Source: Saccoglossus kowalevskii
Taxonomy: Eukaryota > Hemichordata > Enteropneusta > Harrimaniidae
Length of the DNA: 37,278 bases
Direction of reading: 5' to 3'
Assembly (NCBI RefSeq): GCF_000003605.2
Contig: NW_003148241.1
Span: forward strand, 1-37,278
Positions 21,505 to 33,040 of this stretch are shown here, piece after piece. The position numbers and the translations under genes were made by a program. The notes beneath the pieces were generated by a model. The model worked only from the letters and a program-made list of their open reading frames with translations. It was not told the DNA's origin and searched no databases. How positions within the stretch are numbered: position 1 is the first letter of the stretch; each line of letters opens with the position of its first letter.

Positions 21505-23293
21505 AGTATTCTTTATACGATACGCATGGGACGAGAAAGCGTGTAGCAATGATACACATGTGGTATGTTTTGGTGCTTTATAGTTTCGAATTCCTATACC
21601 AATTTTCGCATTGTAAGGATATTCAAGAAAACTTTGTCAATGGATTGCCGCCTCCTTCTGTAAAATGCCGTCTGTTTACTTGCGCTACAAATGTGTTAAC
21701 TGGCAGTGTTGTTATGCCAATTAACACTCCACATAACGTGAAAAGACACAGGAACTCGGATGTGTAAAGCTGTTAATGATTGAACTTGCCGGCATTCACC
21801 GAGTGATGGCGCTTCGACAAAACAAAAAAAACGTCTACTGGCTGCGGCGATTTTGTTGTGTTTATTAATGAGTATACCATTTCAAAATGTGTATGGAATT
21901 ATAAATCTCATCCGACGCTCTTCTCTCTTTGGTGTTCTTTAATTATTGACACTTAGGTAAGATACTGCTGTTTAATTCGGACAGAAGACTGACGTTAAAT
22001 TGAACAAAACAAGCCAATAGAGAACTGCTTTTCTTTCAAAAATGCCGGCTTTCTAATATCATGGCAAATGTGTTAACTTTTGGCAAATGTGTTAATAATT
22101 GGAATGCTAATTAATAATCCGCGGATCGTGAAAACTCACTAACTCTGTGATTGTTCTGGTTGATTATGTTTCAACTCACCAACATTTACCGAGTGACGGT
22201 GTTTCAACAACATGTTAAAGAGCATTCAACGTCATTCCATGTAGACGTTGGGGATAAGCAAGGACATGTATGTTGATGGAATTAGGTAATTATTTTTATA
22301 TTTCGGTTGATCTTACAAAGGCTCGTGTAGAACACGTATCAAACACCTAGTATCGCTACAATCAGTTGGCTTTTTATACCATTAGTAGCCATTTTTGTAT
22401 TTGGTTCATTACATCAAAATCCGTGTAGAATATTTTAATCTCAGTCGACGGTCTCGGTCTTTCTAATTATTAGCACCGAGGAGAGCTACAACTGTAATGC
22501 TGTTGATGATTGAACTTGCCGGTATTCACCTAGTGATGGCGCTTCGACAAAACAAAAAAAAAACGTCTACTGGCTGCGGCGATTTTGTTGTGTTTATTAA
22601 TGAGTATACCATTTCAAAATGTGTATGGAATTATAAATCTCATCCGACGCTCTTCTCTCGTTGGTGTTCTTTAATTATTGATACATAGGTAAGATACTGC
22701 TGTTTAATTCGGACAGAACACTGACGTTAAATTGAACAAAACAATCCAATAGAGAACTGCTTTTCTTTCAAAAATGCCGGCTTTCTAATATCATGGCAAA
22801 TGTGTTAATTTTTGGCAAATGTGTTAATAATTGGAATGCTAATTAATAATCCGCGGATCGTGAAAACTCACTAACTCTGTGATTGTTCCGGTTGATTATG
22901 TTTCAACTCACCAACATTTACCGAGTGACGGTGCTTCAACAACATGTTAAAGAGCATTCAACGTCATTCCATGTAGACGTTGGGGATAAGCAAGGACATG
23001 TATGTTGATGGAATTAGGTAATTATTTTTATATTTCGGTTGATCTTACAAAGGCTCGTGTAGAACACGTATCAAACACCTAGTATCGCTACAATCAGTTG
23101 GCTTTTTATACCATTAGTAGCCATTTTTGTATTTGGTTCATTACATCAAAATCCGTGTAGAATATTTTAATCTCAGTCGACGGTCTCGGTCTTTCTAATT
23201 ATTAGCACCGAGGAGAGCTACAACTGTCCAATATGTTAAGACCATTGAGGACAATTTGAACAAAACATGTCCATCGTGACTTAAAAGAAGAGC
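21505..23293. promoter_or_regulatory. Upstream spacer of unit 9 with internal duplication
   Basis: The TATA candidate reads TATAAAG at 21582-21576. As in unit 6, an extra segment makes the spacer about 730 bp longer: 21765-22494 is followed by 22495-23227. Regulatory-looking motifs are therefore doubled. No gene was recognised. Confidence 0.45.
22495..23227. repeat. Duplicated spacer segment (about 733 bp) in unit 9
   Basis: Same seam (aactgt joined to aatg) and same private variants in both halves as the unit 6 duplication (gtgtttcaac in the first half, ttaatttttggc in the second). The two duplications therefore descend from one event that was later copied to a second place in the array. 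Confidence 0.9.
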
Positions 23294-23378
23294 CATCTCC
23301 GGTGGGATTCGAACCCACAGCCTCCGAATAACTGTTTCAACTAGAAGTCCGACGCGCTATCCGTTGCGCCACGGAGAC
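23294..23378 (-). tRNA. tRNA-Arg(UCU): tRNA-Arg(UCU), intron-containing
   Basis: Canonical in stems, promoter boxes, intron and terminator. Confidence 0.95.
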
Positions 23379-23565
23379 ACTGCATATCGCCTGCTTCGTA
23401 TGCAAGGTATTTTTATTTTTTACATCACAACGTTTGACCAGATCACACTGTTCCTTTCGATCTTGACTCATAATTGAATACACAATATGTATTTTTTATT
23501 TATATTTTATTATAACGTATTATGTACACGAAATTAAAATGACTAACCACGAATAAATGCTTTTC

Positions 23566-24513
23566 TCAAACAGAATATGAAGCTTCGCAAATGACTAATG
23601 GACACAGAGTACGATCTAAATCAGTAATTCCATTAAATGACAAATCTGATGACACGTCTTTACAAGGTGTACTACATGTTTCTATTTCACTTTGATAGAC
23701 GTCTGTCAGGATACCACTGGAATGTGTACTGCAATTTTGTATCTTCGTATCACTACAATGCCTTGGTGTACTACTGGATTGTGGAACACCAATATATTCA
23801 CTGAGGGAAAGGCGTTGCTGGTAGGACATCAAGTCGAGTGTCCACTGATTTTCCTCGACTTCGCACGGACGGAAAACGCGTCGTCGATTCTTTCAACTTT
23901 TGTATTGGTGCTTGATGGTGCTTAGCATATAACACGGCATCTCTTTTCCGTTCTTGCCTCCGTTTTTGACCCCGACGATTCTGAAACCACTTCTGAAAAG
24001 TGAATAAAATAGATTATTGTATAATGAACAACAAGAAACAGTTCGCTTACATTATAACATACTTTGGTGCATACATAATGCTCTCACTTACCATAATTGA
24101 CTTTTCCGATAAGTTGGTAATTATGGCGATACGCTTGCGCATGTCGCGATTTAGATACTCCGTAGTAGTTGTAAATATTACTTCTAATAAAACCGACTGT
24201 GTCTCGCTGTAGATATAGCGACTTGATTTCCTGCCAACATAACTACCTGTAAAAATAAAAAAACACATATTTGTGTCTGTAGCAATCGTGATACAACATT
24301 ACGTGACCTAAACCACTATAATCCATTTTGAAGTTAATTCGGTGAGACATAATTATTTAAAGTAGAGCACATTTACTTACCTTTGCTGTGCGATTTACCA
24401 TCTACGTAACCGCAGACATTCTTCCAATCAAACCGACCAGCAATATCTAACACCGGTAATAAGTTCAACATAACATTGGCTGTAAAATGGGTGTTGTCAA
24501 TATGTAATGCCAT
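23566..24513 (-). pseudogene. Homeobox gene, unit 10, frameshift in exon 3
   Basis: Exons 24513-24381 and 24246-24092 are intact, with N39. Exon 3 spans 23992-23566 and has one extra A in gggaaagg (near 23808; seven bases read gggaagg in other copies). The frame shifts after residue 157 and meets TGA at 23800-23798, giving about 160 residues with a full homeodomain (G54-Q55) but no tail. Beyond the shift the old frame stays open to the normal stop, so the mutation is recent or a sequencing error. T201 is a private change in the now unread tail. AATAAA is at 23506-23511. Confidence 0.82.
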
Positions 24514-25571
24514 AGTATTCTTTATACGATACACATGGGACGAGAAAGCGTGTAGCAATGATACACATGTGGTATGTTTTGGTTGATTTATAGTTTCGAA
24601 TTCCTATACCAATTTTCGCATTTGTAAGGATATTCAAGAAAACTTTGTCAATGGATTGCCGCCCCCTTCCGTAAAATGCCGACCGTTTACTTGCGCTACA
24701 AATGTGTTAACTCGCAGTGTTGTTATGCCAATTAACACTCCATATAACGTGAAAAGACACAGGAACTCGGATGTGTAATGCTGTTGATGATTGAACTTGC
24801 CGGTATTCACCGAGTGATGGCGCTTCGACAAAACAAAAAAAAAACGTTTACTGGCTGCGGCGATTTTGTTGTGTTTATTAATGAGTATACCATTTCAAAA
24901 TGTGTATGGAATTATAAATCTCATCCGACGCTCTTCTCTCGTTGGTGTTCTTTAATTATTGATACATAGGTAAGATACTGCTGTTTAATTCGGACAGAAC
25001 ACTGACGTTAAATTGAACAAAACAATCCAATAGAGAACTGCTTTTCTTTCAAAATGCCGGCTTTCTATATCATGGCAATGTGTTAACTTTTGGCAAATGT
25101 GTTAACAATTTGAATGCTAATTAATAATCCGCGGATCGTGAAAACTCACTAACTCTGTGATTGTTCCGGTTGATTATGTTTCAACTCACCAACATTTACC
25201 GAGTGACGGTGCTTCAACAACATGTTAAAGAGCATTCAACGTCATTCCATGTAGACGTTGGGGATAAGCAAGGACATGTATGTTGATGGAATTAGGTAAT
25301 TATTTTTATATTTCGGTTGATCTTACAAAGGCTCGTGTAGAACACGTATCAAACACCTAGTATCGCTACAATCAGTTGGCTTTTTATACCATTAGTAGCC
25401 ATTTTTGTATTTGGTTCATTACATCAAAATCCGTGTAGAATATTTTAATCTCAGTCGACGGTCTCGGTCTTTCTAATTATTAGCACCGAGGAGAGCTACA
25501 ACTGTCCAATATGTTAAGACCATTGACGACAATTTGAACAAAACATGTCCATCGTGACTTAAAAGAAGAGC
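24514..25571. promoter_or_regulatory. Upstream spacer of unit 10
   Basis: TATAAAT candidate at 24592-24586. It is the gccggtattc type, like units 1 and 7. Single-base losses shorten the first ggcaaatgtgtt repeat (atggcaatgtg near 25073). No gene was recognised. Confidence 0.45.
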
Positions 25572-25656
25572 CATCTCCGGTGGGATTCGAACCCACAGCC
25601 TCCGAATAACTGTTTCAACTAGAAGTCCGACGCGCTATCCGTTGCGCCACGGAGAC
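25572..25656 (-). tRNA. tRNA-Arg(UCU): tRNA-Arg(UCU), intron-containing
   Basis: Canonical in all parts. Confidence 0.95.
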
Positions 25657-25935
25657 ACAGCATACCGCCTGCTTCATATGCAAGATATTTTTATTTGTTA
25701 CATCACAACACCAAACACCTTGTATCGCTACAACCAGTTGGCTTTTTATACCATTGGTAGCCAATTTTTTATATTGGTTCATTCCATCAAAATGCATGCA
25801 GAATATTTTAATCTCAGTCGACGGTCTCGGTCTTTCCTAATTATTAGTACCGAGGAGAGCTACAACTGTCCAATATGTTAAGACTATTGACGACAATTTG
25901 AACAAAACATGTCCATCGTGACTTAAAAGAAGAGC
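25572..25935 (-). repeat. Short unit 6 (tRNA-only, 364 bp)
   Basis: Standard short-unit junction and gcaagatattt flank, between units 10 and 11. Confidence 0.9.
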
Positions 25936-26020
25936 CATCTCCGGTGGGATTCGAACCCACAGCCTCCGAATAACTGTTTCAACTAGAAGTCCGACGCGCT
26001 ATCCGTTGCGCCACGGAGAC
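25936..26020 (-). tRNA. tRNA-Arg(UCU): tRNA-Arg(UCU), intron-containing
   Basis: Canonical in all parts. Confidence 0.95.
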
Positions 26021-26207
26021 ACTGCATATCGCCTGCTTCGTATGCAAGGTATTTTTATTTTTTACATCACAACGTTTGACCAGATCACACTGTTCCTTTC
26101 GATCTTGACTCATAATTGAATACACAATATGTATTTTTTATTTATATTTTATTATAACGTATTATGTACACGAAATTAAAATGACTAACCACGAATAAAT
26201 GCTTTTC

Positions 26208-27153
26208 TCAAACAGAATATGAAGCTTCGCAAATGACTAATGGACACAGAGTACGATCTAAATCAGTAATTCCATTAAATGACAAATCTGATGACACGTC
26301 TTTACAAGGTGTACTACATATTTCTATTTCACTTTGATAGACGTCTGTCAGGATACCACTGGAATGTGTACTGCAATTTTGTATCTTCGTATCACTACAA
26401 TGCCTTGGTGTACTACTGGATTGTGGAACACCAATATATTCACTGAGGGAAGGCGTTGCTGGTAGGACATCAAGTCGAGTGTCCACTGATTTTCCTCGAC
26501 TTCGCACGGACGGAAAACGCGTCGTCGATTCTTTCAACTTTTGTATTGTTGCTTGGTGGTGCTTAGCATATAACACGGCATCTCTTTTCCGTTCTTGCCT
26601 CCGTTTTTGACCCCGACGATTCTGAAACCACTTCTGAAAGTGAATAAATAGATTATTGTATAATGAACAACAAGAAACTGTTCGCTTACATTATAACATA
26701 CTTTGGTGCATACATAATGCTCTCACTTACCATAATTGACTTTTCCGATAAGTTGGTAATTATGGTGATACGCTTGCGCATGTCGCGATTTAGATACTCC
26801 GTAGTAGTTGTAAATATTACTTCTAATAAAACCGACTGTGTCTCGCTGTAGATATAGCGACTTGATTTCCTGCCAACATAACTACCTGTAAAAATAAAAA
26901 AAAAACATATTTGTGTCTGTAGCAATCGTGATACAACATTACGTGACCTAAACCACTATAATCCATTTTGAAGTTAATTCGGTGAGACATAATTATTTAA
27001 AGTAGAGCACATTTACTTACCTTTGCTGTGCGATTTACCATCTACGTAACCGCAGACATTCTTCCAATCAAACCGACCAGCAATATCTAACACCGGTAAT
27101 AAGTTCAACATAACATTGGCTGTAAAATGGGTGTTGTCAATATGTAATGCCAT
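26208..27153 (-). CDS. Divergent homeodomain protein, unit 11 (intact, T35)
   Basis: Exons are 27153-27021, 26885-26731 and 26633-26208, 237 codons plus stop. Intron 2 is two bases shorter than in sister copies but has normal ends. Homeodomain position 35, normally Ala and buried in helix 2, is Thr here, which may weaken folding. It has G54-Q55, N39, and T125 in the tail. Spacer variants link this unit to unit 5. AATAAA is at 26148-26153. Confidence 0.83.
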
Positions 27154-28212
27154 AGTATTCTTTATACGATACGCATGGGACGAGAAAGCGTATAGCAATG
27201 ATACACATGTGGTATGTTTTGGTTGATTTATAGTTTCGAATTCCTATACCAATTTTCGCATTTGTAAGGATATTCAAGAAAACTTTGTCAATGGATTGCC
27301 GCCCCCTTCTGTAAAATGCCGTCTGTTTACTTGCGCTACAAATGTGTTAACTCGCAGTGTTGTTATGCCAATTAACACTCCATATAACGTGAAAAGACAC
27401 AGGAACTCGGATGTGTAAAGCTGTTAATGATTGAACTTGCCGGCATTCACCGAGTGATGGCGCTTCGACAAAACAAAACAAAAACGTCTACTGGCTGCGG
27501 CGATTTTGTTGTGTTTATTAATGAGTATACCATTTCAAAATGTGTATGGAATTATAAATCTCATCCGACGCTCTTCTCTTGTTGGTGTTCTTTAATTATT
27601 GACACATATGTAAGATACTGCTGTTTAATTCGGACAGAACACTGACGTTAAATTGAACAAACAATCCAATAGAGAACTGCTTTTCTTCAAAGATGCCGGC
27701 TTTCTAATATCATGGCAAATGTGTTAACTTTTGGCAAATGTGTTAACAATTGGAATGCTAATTAATAATCCGCAGATCGTGAAAACTCACTAACTCTGTG
27801 ATTGTTCCGGTTGATTATGTTTCAACTCACCAACATTTACCGAGTGACGGTGCTTCAACAACATGTTAAAGAGCATTCAACGTCATTCCATGTAGACGTT
27901 GGGGATAAGCAAGGACATGTATGTTGATGGAATTAGGTAATTATTTTTATATTTCGGTTGATCTTACAAAGGCTCGTGTATAACACATATCAAACACCTA
28001 GTATCGCTACAATCAGTTGGCTTTTTATACCATTAGTAGCCATTTTTGTATTTGGTTCATTACATCAAAATCCGTGTAGAATATTTTAATCTCAGTCGTC
28101 GGTCTCGGTCTTTCTAATTATTAGCACCGAGGAGAGCTACAACTGTCCAATATGTTAAGACTATTGACGACAATTTGAACAAAACATGTCCATCGTGACT
28201 TAAACGAAGAGC
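27154..28212. promoter_or_regulatory. Upstream spacer of unit 11
   Basis: TATAAAT candidate at 27232-27226. The A-tract is interrupted (aaaacaaaa near 27478). The left part matches the unit 5 spacer and the right part, next to the tRNA, matches the end of short unit 4, consistent with loss of a short unit. No gene was recognised. Confidence 0.45.
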
Positions 28213-28297
28213 CATCTTCGGTGGGATTCGAACCCACAGCCTCCGAATAACTGTTTCAACTAGAAGTCCGACGCGCTATCCGTTGCGCCACGGAGAC
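28213..28297 (-). tRNA. tRNA-Arg(UCU): tRNA-Arg(UCU), acceptor mismatch
   Basis: Acceptor C5-A68 mismatch (3' side CGAAGAT) and TTT instead of TTTT at the terminator, both shared with the unit 6 copy at 12518. The T arm is intact here. Confidence 0.72.
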
Positions 28298-28484
28298 ACT
28301 GCATATCGCCTGCTTCGTATGCAAGGTATTTTTATTTTTTACATCACAACGTTTGACAAGATCACACTGCTCCTTTCGATCTTGACTCATAATTGAATAC
28401 ACAATATGTATTTTTTATTTATATTTTATTATAACGTATTATGTACACGAAATTAAAATGACTAACCAAGAATAAATGCTTTTC

Positions 28485-29431
28485 TCAAACAGAATATGAA
28501 GCTTCGCAAATGACTAATGGACACAGAGTACGATCTAAATCAGTAATTCCATTAAATGACAAATCTGATGACACGTCTTTACAAGGTGTACCACATATTT
28601 CTATTTCATTTTGATAGACGTCTGTCAGGATACCACTGGAATGTGTACTGCAATTTTGTATCTTCGTATCACTACAATGCCTTGGTGCACTACTGGATTG
28701 TGGAACACCAATATATTCACTGAGGGAAGGCGTTGCTGGTAGGACATCAAGTCGAGTGTCCACTGATTTTCCTCGACTTCGCACGGACGGAAAACGCGTC
28801 GTCGATTCTTTCAACTTTTGTATTGGTGCTTGATGGTGCTTAGCATACAACACGGCATCTCTTTTCCGTTCTTGCCTCCGTTTTGGACCCCGACGATTCT
28901 GAAACCACTTCTGAAAAGTGAATAAAATAGATTATTGTATAATGAACAACAAGAAACTGTTCGCTTACATTATAACATACTTTGGTGCATACATAATGCT
29001 CTCACTTACCATAATTGACTTTTCCGATAAGTTGGTAATTATGGCGATACGCTTGCGCATGTCGCGATTTAGATACTCCGTAGTAGTTGTAAATATTACT
29101 TCTAATAAAACCGACTGTGTCTCGCTGTAGATATAGCGACTTGATTTCCTGCCAATATAACTACCTGTAAAAATAAAAAAACACATATTTGTGTCTGTAG
29201 CAATCGTGATACAACATTACGTGACCTAAACCACTGTAATCCATTTTGAAGTTAATTCGGTGAGACATAATTATTTAAAGTAGAGCACATTTACTTACCT
29301 TTGCTGTGCGATTTACCATCTACGTAACCGCAGACATTCTTCCAATCAAACCGACCAGCAATATCTAACACCGGTAATAAGTTCAACATAGCATTGGCTG
29401 TAAAATGGGTGTTGTCAATATGTAATGCCAT
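28485..29431 (-). CDS. Divergent homeodomain protein, unit 12 (intact, G54-P55 form)
   Basis: Exons are 29431-29299, 29164-29010 and 28910-28485, 237 codons plus stop. It is the sister of unit 6 (G54-P55, A171, N197). Private changes are A14 in exon 1, I48 just before the homeodomain, and G203 in the tail. All splice junctions are conserved. AATAAA is at 28425-28430. Confidence 0.83.
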
Positions 29432-30491
29432 AGTATTCTTTATACGATACGCATGGGACGAGAAAGCGTGTAGCAATGACACACATGTGGTATGTTTTGG
29501 TTGATTTATAGTTTCGAATTCCTATACCAATTTTCGCATTTGTAAGGATATTCAAGAAAACTTTGTCAATGGATTGCCGCCCCCTTCTGTAAAATGCCGG
29601 CTGTTTACTTGCGCTACAAATGTGTTAACTCGCAGTGTTGTTATGCCAATTAACACTCCATATAACGTGAAAAGACACAGGAACTCGGATGTGTAAAGCT
29701 GTTAATGATTGAACTTGCCGGCATTCACCGAGTGATGGCGCTTCGACAAAACAAAAAAAACGTCTACTGGCTGCGGCGATTTTGTTGTGTTTATTATTGA
29801 GTATACCATTTCAAAATGTGTATGGAATTATAAATCTCATCCGACGCTCTTCTCTCTTTGGTGTTCTTTAATTATTGACACTTAGGTAAGATACTGCTGT
29901 TTAATTCGGACAGAAGACTGACGTTAAATTGAACAAAACAAGCCAATAGAGAACTGCTTTTCTTTCAAAAATGCCGGCTTTCTAATATCGTGGCAAATGT
30001 GTTAACTATTGGCAAATGTGTTAACAATTGGAATGCTAATTAATAATCCGCGGGTCGTGAAAACTCACTAACTCTGTGATTGTTCTGGTTGATTATGTTT
30101 CAACTCACCAACATTTGTCGAGTGACGGTGCTTCAATAACATGTTAAAGAGCATTCAACGTCATTCCATGTAGACGTTGGGGATAAGCAAGGACATGTAT
30201 GTTGATGGAATTAGGTAATTTTTTTTATATTTCGGTTGATCTTACAAAGGCTCGTGTAGAACACATATCAAACACCTAGTATCGCTACAATCAGTTGGCT
30301 TTTTATACCATTAGTAGCCATTTTTTTATATTTGTTCATTCCATCAAAATGCATGCAGAATATTTTAATCTCAGTCGACGGTCTCGGTCTTTCCTAATTA
30401 TTCGTACCGAGGAGAGCTACAACTGTCCAATATGTTAGACTATTGACGACAATTTGAACAAAACATGTCCATCGTGACTTAAAAGAAGAGC
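29432..30491. promoter_or_regulatory. Upstream spacer of unit 12
   Basis: TATAAAT candidate at 29510-29504. It shares cagaagactg and aagccaatag with the first spacer halves of units 6 and 9. The distal part mixes full-unit and short-unit variants. No gene was recognised. Confidence 0.45.
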
Positions 30492-30576
30492 CATCTCCGG
30501 TGGGATTCGAACCCACAGCCTCCGAATAACTTTTTCAACTAGAAGTCCGACGCGCTATCCGTTGCGCCACGGAGAC
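30492..30576 (-). tRNA. tRNA-Arg(UCU): tRNA-Arg(UCU), intron-containing
   Basis: Canonical stems and boxes. The only change is one base in the intron, as in several other copies. Confidence 0.93.
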
Positions 30577-30763
30577 ACTGCATATCGCCTGCTTCGTATG
30601 CAAGGTATTTTTATTTTTTACATCACAACGTTTGACCAGATCACACTGCTCCTTTCGATCTTGACTCATAATTGAATACACAATATGTGTTTTTTATTTA
30701 TATTTTATTATAACGTATTATGTACACGAAATTAAAATGACTAACCACGAATAAATGCTTTTC

Positions 30764-31712
30764 TCAAACAGAATATGAAGCTTCGCAAATGACTAATGGA
30801 CACAGAGTACGATCTAAATCAGTAATTCCATTAAATGACAAATCTGATGACACGTCTTTACAAGGTGTACTACATATTTCTATTTCACTTTGATAGACGT
30901 CTGTCAGGATACCACTGGAAAATGTACTGCAATTTTGTTTCTTCGTATCACTACAATGCCTTGGTGTACTACTGGATTGTGGAACACCAATATATTCACT
31001 GAGGGAAGGCGTTGCTGGTAGGACATCAAGTCGAGTGTCCACTGATTTTCCTCGACTTCGCACGGACGGAAAACGCGTCGTCGATTCTTTCAACATTTGT
31101 ATTGGTGCTTGATGGTGCTTAGCATATAACACGGCATCTCTTTTCCGTTCTTGCCTCCGTTTTTGACCCCGACGATTCTGAAACCACTTCTGAAAAGTGA
31201 ATAAAATAGATTATTGTATAATGAACAACAAGAAACTGTTCGCTTACATTATAACATACTTTGGTGCATACATAATGCTCTCACTTACCATAATTGACTT
31301 TTCCGATAATTTGGTAATTATGGCGATACGCTTGCGCATGTCGCGATTTAGATACTCCGTAGTAGTTGTAAATATTACTTCTAATAAAACCGACTGTGTT
31401 TCGCTGTAGATATAGCGACTTGATTTCCTGCCAACATAACTACCTGTAAAAATAAAAAAAAACACATATTTGTGTCTGTAGCAATCGTGATACAACATTA
31501 CGTGACCTAAACCACTATAATCCATTTTGAAGTTAATTCGGTGAGACATAATTATTTAAAGTAGAGCACATTTACTTACCTTTGCTGTGCGATTTACCAT
31601 CTACGTAACCGCAGACATTCTTCCAATCAAACCGACCAGCAATATCTAACACCCGTAATAAGTTCAACATAACATTCGCTGTATAATGGGTGTTGTCAAT
31701 ATGTAATGCCAT
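30764..31712 (-). CDS. Divergent homeodomain protein, unit 13 (intact)
   Basis: Exons are 31712-31580, 31443-31289 and 31189-30764, 237 codons plus stop. It is the sister of unit 8 (R20, K39, M128). Private changes are Y10 in exon 1, and K180 and F186 in the tail. G54-Q55 in the recognition helix. AATAAA is at 30704-30709. All frames and splice sites are intact. Confidence 0.83.
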
Positions 31713-32768
31713 AGTATTCTTTATACGATACGCAAGGGACGAGAAAGCGTGTAGCAATGATACACATGTGGTATGTTTTGGTTGATTTATAGTTTCGAAT
31801 TCCTATACCAATTTTCGCATTTGTAAGGATATTCAAGAAAACTTTGTCAATGGATTGCCGCCCCTTCTGTAAAATGCCGGCTGTTCACTTGTGCTACAAA
31901 TGTGTTAACTCGCAGTGTTGTTATGCCAATTAACACTCCATATAACGTGCAAAGACATAGGCACTCGGATGTGTAAAGCTGTTAATGATTGAACTTGCCG
32001 GCATTCACCGAGTGATGGCGCTTCGACAAAACAAAAAAACGTATACTGGCTGCGGCGATTTTGTTGTGTTTATTAATGAGTATACATTTCAAAATGTGTA
32101 TGGAATTATAAATCTCATCCGACGCTCTTCTCTATTTGGTGTTCTTTAATTATTGACACTTAAGTAAGATACTGCTGTTTAATTCGGACAGAACACTGAC
32201 GTTAAATTGAACAAAACAAGCCAATAGAGAACTGCTTTTCTTTCAAAAATGCCGGCTTTCTAATATCATGGCAAATGTGTTAACTTTTGGCAAATGTGTT
32301 AATAATTGGAATGCTAATTAATAATCCGCGGATCGTGAAAACTCACTAACTCTGTGATTGTTCCGGTTGATTATGTTTCAACTCACCAACATTTACCGAG
32401 TGACGGTGCTTCAACAACATGTTAAAGAGCATTCAACGTCATTCCATGTAGACGTTGGGGATAAGCAAGGACATGTATGTTGATGGAATTAGGTAATTAT
32501 TTTTATATTTCGGTTGATCTTACAAAGGCTCGTGTAGAACACGTATCAAACACCTAGTATCGCTACAATCAGTTGGCTTTTTATACCATTAGTAGCCATT
32601 TTTGTATTTGGTTCATGACATCAAAATCCGTGTAGAATATTTTAATCTCAGTCGACGGTCTCGGTCTTTCTAATTATTAGCACCGAGGAGAGCTACAACT
32701 GTCCAATATGTTAAGACCATTGACGACAATTTGAACAAAACATGTCCATCGTGACTTAAAAGAAGAGC
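31713..32768. promoter_or_regulatory. Upstream spacer of unit 13
   Basis: TATAAAT candidate at 31791-31785. The gcactcgg variant near 31960 is shared with unit 8. The direct repeats, TAAT cluster and CAACGTC hairpin are present. No gene was recognised. Confidence 0.45.
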
Positions 32769-32853
32769 CATCTCCGGTGGGATTCGAACCCACAGCCTCC
32801 GAATAACTGTTTCAACTAGAAGTCCGACGCGCTATCCGTTGCGCCACGAAGAC
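32769..32853 (-). tRNA. tRNA-Arg(UCU): tRNA-Arg(UCU), intron-containing
   Basis: One acceptor change gives a U-G pair at 5-68; otherwise canonical. Its 5' flank (gcaagatatttttatttg) is of the short-unit type, yet a full homeobox unit follows, so the unit 13/14 boundary is a recombinant. Confidence 0.9.
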
Positions 32854-33040
32854 ACAGCATACCGCCTGCTTCATATGCAAGATATTTTTATTTGTTACAT
32901 CACAACGTTTGACCAGATCACACTGTTCCTTTCGATCTTGACTCATAATTGAATACACAATATGTATTTTTTATTTATATTTTATTATAACGTATTATGT
33001 ACACGATATTAAAATGACTAACCACGAATAAATGCTTTTC

